This document shows positions 8,492 to 14,490 of a DNA stretch of 32,201 nt, in pieces (position 1 is the first letter of the stretch; each line of letters opens with the position of its first letter). The DNA is taken from assembly GCA_002293455.1 (NCBI GenBank), contig DBDH01000107.1:1-32201 (forward strand), in the 5' to 3' direction. A program made the translations under genes and the position numbers. The stretch is from Treponema sp. UBA937. GTDB lineage: Bacteria > Spirochaetota > Spirochaetia > Treponematales > Breznakiellaceae. The notes under the pieces were generated by a model, which saw nothing but the letters and a program-made list of their open reading frames with translations, did no database searches and had not been told where the DNA came from.

Positions 8492-8520
8492 ATTATTACT
8501 TACATCCGGCTGTTTGTCAT
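8492..8520 (-). promoter_or_regulatory. Promoter of the response regulator, implying a leaderless mRNA
   Basis: Minus-strand ATGACA (8515-8520), a 17-nt spacer, then AATAAT (8492-8497), with only 7 nt to the ATG at 8484. A start point 6-8 nt past the -10 falls at or within a base or two of the ATG. Confidence 0.6.
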
Positions 8521-8554
8521 GAGTGATTACTCCCGATTTTGAAAAAAAGAGGAA

Positions 8555-8570
8555 TCCGACCACTTGCGTT
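8555..8570 (+). repeat. 16-bp direct repeat flanking the toxin-antitoxin cluster, left copy
   Basis: TCCGACCACTTGCGTT occurs here and again at 9460-9475 in the same orientation, bracketing the toxin-antitoxin genes at 8583-9417. This copy lacks the inverted partner found at the right copy. Confidence 0.75.
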
Positions 8571-8582
8571 ACCATGAGCGCA

Positions 8583-8765
8583 TCAAATACGGGCTAATGT
8601 TTTGTCCTTTTTAACAATGTCTTGCATTTCCCGAACAATAGCACCGAGAGCAGCAAGCCGAACTTCCATGGACTCTTTTTTTGATGCCTTGCGGTAATTA
8701 CCTTGTTCCACGGCAGCCGCAACACTTTCAAGCACTTCATCAACATTTATTTCATCATAATTCAT
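8583..8765 (-). CDS. Small helical protein, probable antitoxin partner
   Basis: A 60-aa protein starting MNYDEINVDEVLESV, predicted all-helical and strongly charged. It starts one base after the stop of the BrnT-like toxin gene, with GAAGGAG placed inside the toxin's last codons, so the two are transcribed and translated together. The family is not recognised. The antitoxin role is inferred from size, order and neighbour; in BrnT/BrnA-type systems the toxin gene also comes first. Confidence 0.6.
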   Translation of the reverse strand: MNYDEINVDEVLESVAAAVEQGNYRKASKKESMEVRLAALGAIVREMQDIVKKDKTLARI

Positions 8766-8766
8766 A

Positions 8767-9021
8767 TCATTCTCCTTCGCTCATCAAAAAAAGATACTTT
8801 TTTGTGAGTTTCATTGCATGAATCACCACAAGACGATCTCGATCATCATCTTCAATGGCAATTATTTCCAAAGCCCGCCCCAAATTATCAAATCCAACAA
8901 ATAAACGTTTTGTCGGAGGACAATCTAAAACAATGTCATTATGAAAATGCAGCAAACAGAAAATAATATGCTCTGTTGATATTCCGTGCTTGTATGCACT
9001 ATCCAAAATAACAATATCCAT
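8767..9021 (-). CDS. BrnT-like toxin of a type II toxin-antitoxin pair
   Basis: An 84-aa protein with the pattern SAYKHGIS ... LFVGFDNLGRALEI ... VIHAMKLTKKYL, which matches the small toxin family with a KHGIS start and a VIHAM-x-(R/K)-KY end, related to BrnT RNases. Known relatives cleave RNA; activity here is inferred. The ATG has a purine-rich GGGGGGAG upstream. The reading frame is intact, unlike the two PIN toxins in the window. Confidence 0.65.
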   Translation of the reverse strand: MDIVILDSAYKHGISTEHIIFCLLHFHNDIVLDCPPTKRLFVGFDNLGRALEIIAIEDDDRDRLVVIHAMKLTKKYLFLMSEGE

Positions 9022-9080
9022 GCTCCCCCCTTTCTATACAATAACACTTTTTCGCTTTTTTGGAAAGAACGTATGAATAG

Positions 9081-9191
9081 TTAAAAATTGGTCACAACAT
9101 GCGTATCTATAATTTCTTTTGCTTGAGGTGATAATTCGGTATGATCATCCAAAACATACCGAAGCATAACATTAGCATCAATTTTTTTCAT
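9081..9191 (-). pseudogene. Truncated PIN-domain (VapC-like) toxin
   Basis: A 36-aa frame beginning MKKIDANVMLRYVLDDH reads as the N-terminal strand and first acidic residue (Asp5) of a PIN-domain RNase, normally about 130-140 aa. It stops after HVVTNF and no C-terminal PIN motif is found in the 59 bases before the next gene. The start ATG overlaps the antitoxin's end by 14 nt, the usual vapBC arrangement. It is very probably non-functional because the remaining acidic active-site residues are missing. Confidence 0.7.
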
Positions 9192-9417
9192 GTTTTTTAA
9201 GAACGGCCTGTGACCAAGCACCTTTCTCACCGGCAATTTTTGCAGGGTTGGCAAATTGGCGGAGGCAGCCAAAAGCAGATTTTTTATTGGAAGAAATTTC
9301 AGCTTCTTCAGGAGTAACAGTTACTACGACCTTTGCCATACCAAGAGGCAGCTCAAAAGGCAAATCCAACACGAGACGGTGATTCGGCATAATTTCAATA
9401 GTCTGTTCAATAATCAT
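9178..9417 (-). CDS. VapB-like antitoxin, intact
   Basis: A 79-aa protein starting MIIEQTIEIMPNHRLVLDLP. The N-terminal half reads as a swapped-hairpin/AbrB-like beta unit (IEI...HRLVLDLPFELPLG) and the C-terminal half is a charged tail that would wrap a toxin. It is followed, with a 14-nt overlap, by a truncated PIN toxin. The ATG at 9417 is preferred over a TTG at 9423 because a promoter -10 ends 6 nt before it and there is no Shine-Dalgarno. Confidence 0.65.
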   Translation of the reverse strand: MIIEQTIEIMPNHRLVLDLPFELPLGMAKVVVTVTPEEAEISSNKKSAFGCLRQFANPAKIAGEKGAWSQAVLKKHEKN

Positions 9418-9423
9418 ACACAA

Positions 9424-9452
9424 AATATAAACATAATGCCAAAGATAGTCAA
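9424..9452 (-). promoter_or_regulatory. Promoter of the VapB-like antitoxin, implying a leaderless mRNA
   Basis: Minus-strand TTGACT (9447-9452), a 17-nt spacer, TATATT (9424-9429), then 6 nt to the ATG at 9417. No ribosome binding site fits in between. Confidence 0.65.
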
Positions 9453-9458
9453 TTTACT

Positions 9459-9500
9459 GTCCGACCACTTGCGTTTCCCATTCAGGGCAAGTGATCGGAC
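9459..9500. repeat. Inverted repeat, 14-bp arms, with the right copy of the 16-bp direct repeat
   Basis: GTCCGACCACTTGC at 9459-9472 and GCAAGTGATCGGAC at 9487-9500 are inverted copies with one mismatch and a 14-nt centre. Bases 9460-9475 repeat the 16-mer at 8555-8570. This looks like the end of, or a miniature remnant of, a mobile element, but no transposase is present. Confidence 0.7.
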
Positions 9501-9531
9501 ACCCTCTTGAAAACAAGACTCTGTCCATAGT

Positions 9532-9747
9532 GTGCCTGATTTTTCGGCACACCAGACATTTTTGGGGATTGGCACTCCGGGGCGTACCAGACTGACCGGT
9601 TTCATGTTTTCATCCGATATGTCATTCTTGTTAAAGGAGATTTTAGTCCGTATTCCTATAAACATCATCGACCGCCTGATTACAGTTTTTGCCGCTTACG
9701 GAATTGCCCGCCTTATATGTTGGGGAAAGGAGAAATTAGACAGATAA
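9532..9747 (+). pseudogene. C-terminal fragment of an integral membrane protein
   Basis: The frame encodes up to 71 aa. Its last 45 residues (FMFSSDMSFLLKEILV ... PINIIDRLITVFAAYGIA ... CWGKEKLDR) have a transmembrane segment and a basic cytoplasmic tail typical of the end of a multi-pass protein. The upstream part is not convincing and the fragment begins right after the inverted repeat, so the gene was probably cut off by rearrangement. It resembles the end of ECF-transporter-like or sensor membrane domains, but the family cannot be fixed. Confidence 0.4.
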
Positions 9748-9881
9748 CATAATCAATCGCCCCGGAGGATTCACAAAGCCCAAACCCCAATGAATTTTGA
9801 CCTTTTTCATCGAATCCTGCTGTTTTTTGTGCGAAAAACAGTAACAAACAGCAAGAAATGGTATTATACCGGAATAAAATT

Positions 9882-9955
9882 TGGGCGATATTGGAATCGA
9901 ACCAATGACCCCATGCGTGTCGAGCATGTACTCTAACCATCTGAGCTAATCGCCC
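9882..9955 (-). tRNA. tRNA-Val (anticodon GAC) with unusual C33
   Basis: A 74-nt cloverleaf: acceptor GGGCGAT/ATCGCCC, D-arm GCTC..GAGT, anticodon stem CATGC/GCATG with loop TCGACAC, 5-nt variable loop, and T-arm ATTGG-TTCGATT-CCAAT. Discriminator A; CCA is not encoded. The anticodon GAC and the T-arm fit valine. The base before the anticodon is C (C33), where almost all tRNAs have U33. A strong promoter lies just upstream. Confidence 0.85.
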
Positions 9956-9964
9956 GGTGAAACT

Positions 9965-9993
9965 ACCATAACAAAAGACCCCCATGTTGTCAA
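9965..9993 (-). promoter_or_regulatory. Promoter of the tRNA-Val gene
   Basis: Minus-strand TTGACA (9988-9993), a 17-nt spacer and TATGGT (9965-9970), placing the start point a few bases before the mature 5' end at 9955. Confidence 0.75.
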
Positions 9994-10073
9994 GCTGCCG
10001 TAACAGCAAGGCATAACAACACAGGAGCCTTTTTAGGATTAACATTATTGAAACATGGAGTTCTCAGCCGCTG

Positions 10074-10541
10074 TCAGCCCCGTTCCCTAATCGCCACGTT
10101 AATTTCGATTTTCCCGTGAGGTCCCAACTCCATAGGAACAATAAGAGCTTCTACTTTACTGTCAGACACTTCCATATTGTCGCCGGTAAAGAGCGCCGGA
10201 GGCGTAAGATCAAACTTAAAGCCCAGACCATGCAGTTTTGTAACAGCCTGAGCGGTGATCATATTCGCCAGTTCAGTAATCGTAGCTTTTCCCAACTCAT
10301 CAAGAACGGTAAAAGTCTCCCCGTTCATAATTCCCGCCACGGCTAAAGCGGTATCTTTCGTCATATCAAAAAGAACGCGGCCTTCAACATCACCGGCAAG
10401 ACCAACCAAAGCGGCAACACCCATGACAGGGACTGTCGTGGATTTAAGGTATAAATCACCCCGTTTAACTTCGGGACCGATTACTTCATTTAACACATTA
10501 AACGCAGCTTCAACAAACGGGTTGATGTACTCAACTCTCAT
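10074..10541 (-). CDS. cheX: CheX, CheY-phosphate phosphatase
   Basis: A 155-aa CheC/CheX/FliY-family protein. The catalytic signature E90-x2-N93 in ITELANMI marks an active phosphatase site for dephosphorylating CheY-P. The length is typical of CheX with its single site. AAGGAG precedes the ATG. It is last in the cheA - cheW/cheR-like - cheX operon, 38 nt after the fusion gene. In other treponemes cheY follows cheX; here a tRNA gene follows and no cheY is in the window. Confidence 0.9.
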   Translation of the reverse strand: MRVEYINPFVEAAFNVLNEVIGPEVKRGDLYLKSTTVPVMGVAALVGLAGDVEGRVLFDMTKDTALAVAGIMNGETFTVLDELGKATITELANMITAQAVTKLHGLGFKFDLTPPALFTGDNMEVSDSKVEALIVPMELGPHGKIEINVAIRERG

Positions 10542-10579
10542 ATCAGGCTCCTTTCATATTAAAAATGGAATAGCTTCCG

Positions 10580-11917
10580 TTATTTCCGTACATACGCAGA
10601 AACAGGATCTCTGGCTATCCTGCGCCAATCATCATCCGGCATTTCTTCATGTCTTCCCAGAATGATAACGCCTTCGTTCTTTAGCTTCTCCGAGAACTCA
10701 TTCAACAGCAATTCCTGCTTCTCATTTGAGAAGAAGGACAGCAAGTCCCTTGCCAGAACGATGTCCAGATCAGGATACACATTGGAATGAAGTATATCAT
10801 GATATTCAAATGATATTCCATCCCTGATAGTTTGATTAAAACTGTATCCGTTGCTTCCTTTTACCATGAACGAATGACAAAAACTCGGAACCTCATCCAA
10901 ATCAAACACCATATTCGGAGCATTGGAAATTGCCATAATATCGTTGTCGTTAGCCCAGATTCTAATCTGAACGCTGGGATACCGCGTCTTCAATACACAA
11001 GCAAAGGAAAATGTTTCATAACCCTTTCCGCACCCGGGATTCCATACTTGAATAATCTTTGAAGAAAGATTAGGCAGGGCATCGCATACAAACTGGCTGT
11101 AATCATCATCCCAGAAAGTCCCGGTGTACGGCGAGTAGAAAGGAGCAAGGAATTCTTCCGCGTCCGCGTCAGTTTTAACCTGAACATTCGCTTCCGAGCG
11201 GCTGACGCTCCAATCCAAAAAGTGCTGGCGAACCCAGGTTTCGTTCAGCGGACTTGAGGCGAAATGTTTCAGAGCAAAGAGGTTTTCCTTAACAAATTCG
11301 AGCGCACTGTCGGAAATAACACTTTTCCTTTCTTCCACGGCTTCTTGCACAGGAGTCCCCGCGGCAGGATATCCTTGTTCCGGAGCGTCTTCCGCTATCG
11401 TCTGCCGGGAAGATTTTGCGTCATCTTTCGCGGCAAAAATCCGGTCAACATCCAGAATGATAAAAAGATCACCGTCCTTTTCCGCTACACCGCTGATAAA
11501 CTTGATATTTATATCACCGAAAATGGGATGCGGCGGTTGAATCGTATCGGAACTGATTCCCACGACCTTGTCAATTTTATCAACTATCGTACCAAAAACC
11601 TGATCACCAATCCGGAGAATCAGCATATTTTCTTCGCCGTTTTCGGTATGTTTGTTAATGGGCAGATTAAAAAATATCCGGAAATCCACAATAGGAATAA
11701 TATCACCGCGGAGGTTATACACGCCCCGGACAAAGGAGGCCGCGTTCGGAACATACGTAAACTTATCGTCCTTGGCGATTTCCTTGACATTCATAATATC
11801 TACGCCGTAATCCTTTCCGCCCAGAGAAAAGGTAACCATCTTAAAATCGATGGTATCTACCCGCTCCTTCTGTTCCTGGATTTCACTATTCAGCACTTCT
11901 AAACTCTTTAATTCCAT
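10580..11917 (-). CDS. cheW: CheW fused to a CheR-like domain
   Basis: A 445-aa cytoplasmic scaffold. Residues 22-165 are a CheW domain (TFSLGGKDYGVDI, then YNLRGDIIPIVDFR). A linker is followed by a CheR-like methyltransferase fold (about 200-445). Its SAM loop reads WNPGCGKGYETFSFA (292-306), whereas the true CheR in this window has WSAGCSTGEEPYTIA, and ARDLLSFF replaces CRNVLIYF. The EEPY signature is therefore missing and methylation is unlikely. Such CheW-CheR-like fusions are known from Treponema chemoreceptor arrays. It couples receptors to CheA. It lies 12 nt after cheA, with GGGGAAAT upstream of the ATG. Confidence 0.88.
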   Translation of the reverse strand: MELKSLEVLNSEIQEQKERVDTIDFKMVTFSLGGKDYGVDIMNVKEIAKDDKFTYVPNAASFVRGVYNLRGDIIPIVDFRIFFNLPINKHTENGEENMLILRIGDQVFGTIVDKIDKVVGISSDTIQPPHPIFGDINIKFISGVAEKDGDLFIILDVDRIFAAKDDAKSSRQTIAEDAPEQGYPAAGTPVQEAVEERKSVISDSALEFVKENLFALKHFASSPLNETWVRQHFLDWSVSRSEANVQVKTDADAEEFLAPFYSPYTGTFWDDDYSQFVCDALPNLSSKIIQVWNPGCGKGYETFSFACVLKTRYPSVQIRIWANDNDIMAISNAPNMVFDLDEVPSFCHSFMVKGSNGYSFNQTIRDGISFEYHDILHSNVYPDLDIVLARDLLSFFSNEKQELLLNEFSEKLKNEGVIILGRHEEMPDDDWRRIARDPVSAYVRK

Positions 11918-11929
11918 GAGATTTCCCCA

Positions 11930-14353
11930 CTACCGTATAGATGATTCGAGGAAGCGGCGTTCTTCCAGCTCTTTCTTAAGCCCCAGCTCCAGAAGTTGAC
12001 TGACATCGATAATCAAAGATACCGAACCGTCCCCCAAAATCGATGCTCCGGCAATTCCCGGTGAATTAGTAAACTGATCCCGCAGCGGCTTAATTACGAC
12101 ATCCTCTTCGCCGATAAGACTGTCAACCATAAAGCCCATCTTCTTTTCCGCCGTTCCAACGATAACCACAAAGTTGTATTCCTGCTGTTCTTCGGTTTTA
12201 ATGCCGAAAAGCCGGTTCAGCCGCAAAAGGGAAATAACATCGCTGCGGATATTGAACACTTCATAATTGTCAATCATCCGGATTTCTTCGGGTTTAAGCC
12301 GCAGACTCTCAATAACCGACGTTATCGGAATCGAATAGATTTCTTTCCCAACCCGGACAAGAAGGCCCTGAATAATCGCCAGCGTCAAGGGCAGTTTGAT
12401 GGTAAACTTGGTTCCTTTTCCATGTTCGGAATGCACGTTTACCGTTCCGTTGAGTTTTTCGATCTGGCGGCGGACGACATCAAGCCCGACCCCGCGGCCG
12501 GAAATATTCGTGACGGTTTTCGCGGTGGAGAACCCTGGTTCAAAAATAAGATTAAAGGCTTCGGGGTCCGTAAGTTCCTTATTGGGATGAATAAGGCCTC
12601 TTTCAACGGCCTTTTTCTTCACGGCCTCAACATCAATTCCCTTCCCATCATCGATAATTTCAATGATGATCATATTTCCTTCACTGGAAGCCTTAAGAAC
12701 AACGCGTCCTTCTTCGGGCTTCCCTACGGCAATACGTTCTTCCACGGACTCAATACCGTGATCAATAGAATTCCGCACCGAGTGCATGATGGGATCGAGA
12801 AGGTCTTCGATAACCGATTTATCGAGCTCTGTATCTTCACCTTCCAGCACAAGATTGATCTTTTTATTGAGGCTTTTGGAAAGGTCTCTCACCAAACGCG
12901 GGAAACGGCTGAAAATCTGACTGATGGGAACCATACGGATGCGCATAACGCCTTCCTGCAATTCTCCGGTAATTCTTCCCAGATTCTGAGACGTAGACCG
13001 GTACTTCCCGACATCATTTTTCAGATTGGTTTCAAACCCGTCAAATAACGAGAACAAATCCCCGTATTTCTCGCCGATAGCTTTCCTAATATCCTTTATC
13101 GATTTTCCGTCCTGGAGATATTGAAGGAACTCGGGAAGATCATCAAAGAGATTCTTCATTTTATCGCGATAATTTGCCTCGATAGCGTGAAAATCGGATA
13201 CCAAAGCATTGAACTGGTTAGCAATTTGATTAAACGTTGCCTTTGTAATAACCGTTTCGGAAACAAGATTCAAAAGATCATCAATCCGTTTGGATTCAAC
13301 CCTAAGAATTGACCCCGCCTCCTTCCCGGCTTTCCTCGCGTCGGCTTCCCGCTGCTTATCGCCGGGTTTCGCGGCCCCGGACGCCGCTTCGTAAAGCTGC
13401 GCTGTCTGGGGCGCTTCAGCTTCCTCGGGAGCGGCGGCAGGCTTGACGGAAACGGGAGCTGCCGCGGACGGTGCGGGTTTTGCTTTTGGAGCTTCAGCAG
13501 CCCTTTTTACAGGCTCCGCAGGAGCGGGAGCCGCCGCCTGTTCAACATTGGAAACGTCCGCGGAAACGCTGACGTCAGGAATTATCACATAACGCTTAAT
13601 ATCGGATTCAGGCCTTTTTGAAGACAAGTAATACACAACCTCAGGATAGAATTCATCCTCGTAGAGCTTTTCAAAATCGGGGTCCGTTTTAAGGACAGAA
13701 CCTAGTTCCTTCAAGGCCGCATATACTTGAATGCCGCCGACACTCTTCATGGGATTGCTTTCATCAAACGCAACGCCCACCCGGTAAATTACCGTGCCGG
13801 GCTCGGCAGATTCTTTTAATTCCAAGAGTTCATATTCTGATAAACCGGAAGAAGGTTTGGCTGCCGGCGCCGCTTTCGGCACAGGTGCCGCCTTTTGGTG
13901 AGCCGGAGCTTTGGCAGCAGCATGAGCCTTTGGAGCCGCTTTCCCGGAGCCCGCGGAAAGCAAGTTGGACAAACGGGTTTCTACGGCCGAAGTATCTTTT
14001 TGATAAATCGAACCTTCCATCCTTTGCTCAAGCATTGCTTTGATAATATCAATAGCCGCCAGAAGAACATCAACTACATCTTCATTCACAGTGACTGCAT
14101 CAGAACGGATAGCATCCAAAACATCTTCAACCAGATGAGTAAAATGAGCCAACTCCGCCATTTCCACAGTACCCGCGCCGCCTTTAAGGGTATGGGCTGC
14201 CCGGAAGATTTCATCCACAGCATCCCGATTACCGCTTTCATTCTCAAGGACCAAAATATTCTGCTCTAATGTGTCCACCTGCATTTGCGCTTCGGCGAAA
14301 AAATCCTTGAGTAATTCTTCGTTATTAGGGTCTAAATAGTCACTCATATGCAT
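11930..14353 (-). CDS. cheA: CheA chemotaxis histidine kinase
   Basis: An 807-aa kinase. HPt domain with His54 in AAHTLKGGAG; Ala/Pro/Lys linker (136-168); a P2-like domain (about 170-265); a second Ala/Pro linker; dimerisation domain (about 350-475); ATPase domain with the N-box SVRNSIDHG (525-533), DDGKGID and GRGVGLDVV; and a CheW-like P5 to the end. The dimerisation domain carries an extra stretch of roughly 50-60 residues (about 394-452) relative to standard CheA, a trait reported for Treponema. It is first in the chemotaxis operon. Two ATGs (14353, 14347) are possible. No Shine-Dalgarno is seen, and TATAAA ends 5 nt before the first ATG, though its -35 spacing (14 nt to TTGACG) is poor. 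Confidence 0.93.
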   Translation of the reverse strand: MHMSDYLDPNNEELLKDFFAEAQMQVDTLEQNILVLENESGNRDAVDEIFRAAHTLKGGAGTVEMAELAHFTHLVEDVLDAIRSDAVTVNEDVVDVLLAAIDIIKAMLEQRMEGSIYQKDTSAVETRLSNLLSAGSGKAAPKAHAAAKAPAHQKAAPVPKAAPAAKPSSGLSEYELLELKESAEPGTVIYRVGVAFDESNPMKSVGGIQVYAALKELGSVLKTDPDFEKLYEDEFYPEVVYYLSSKRPESDIKRYVIIPDVSVSADVSNVEQAAAPAPAEPVKRAAEAPKAKPAPSAAAPVSVKPAAAPEEAEAPQTAQLYEAASGAAKPGDKQREADARKAGKEAGSILRVESKRIDDLLNLVSETVITKATFNQIANQFNALVSDFHAIEANYRDKMKNLFDDLPEFLQYLQDGKSIKDIRKAIGEKYGDLFSLFDGFETNLKNDVGKYRSTSQNLGRITGELQEGVMRIRMVPISQIFSRFPRLVRDLSKSLNKKINLVLEGEDTELDKSVIEDLLDPIMHSVRNSIDHGIESVEERIAVGKPEEGRVVLKASSEGNMIIIEIIDDGKGIDVEAVKKKAVERGLIHPNKELTDPEAFNLIFEPGFSTAKTVTNISGRGVGLDVVRRQIEKLNGTVNVHSEHGKGTKFTIKLPLTLAIIQGLLVRVGKEIYSIPITSVIESLRLKPEEIRMIDNYEVFNIRSDVISLLRLNRLFGIKTEEQQEYNFVVIVGTAEKKMGFMVDSLIGEEDVVIKPLRDQFTNSPGIAGASILGDGSVSLIIDVSQLLELGLKKELEERRFLESSIR

Positions 14354-14439
14354 TAATGTTTATACACAAATCGACTTCCGTCAAGATACCGTTGAGTGAT
14401 TCGATCAATTTTTTCGATTTATTTTTCCATAAAAGCGGC

Positions 14440-14469
14440 GGTAATTGCAAAACCGCGCCTTAGTTTTGC
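14440..14469. repeat. Dispersed hairpin repeat (TTGCAAAAC family), copy 2
   Basis: GGTAATTGCAAAAC (14440-14453) is identical to 2664-2677. GCAAAAC (14447-14453) is inverted as GTTTTGC (14463-14469). It sits between the nuclease gene's end and cheA's upstream region. There is no T-run, so it is not a standard terminator. Confidence 0.55.
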
Positions 14470-14490
14470 GGGAGACCCGGTAATTCCCTC

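Noticed and set aside
9459..9500. Complete insertion sequence
   Set aside because: Only one inverted-repeat pair 14 nt apart and no transposase frame anywhere near.
11264..11902. 212-codon plus-strand frame opposite the CheW fusion
   Set aside because: Lies wholly antisense to a recognised CheW domain; no ribosome site or family pattern.
12422..13048. 208-codon plus-strand frame opposite cheA
   Set aside because: Antisense to the CheA dimerisation and ATPase domains; a codon-bias shadow.
14447..14469. Terminator for the RNB nuclease
   Set aside because: The 7-bp stem has no T-run on either strand and matches a dispersed repeat, so it is listed as a repeat.
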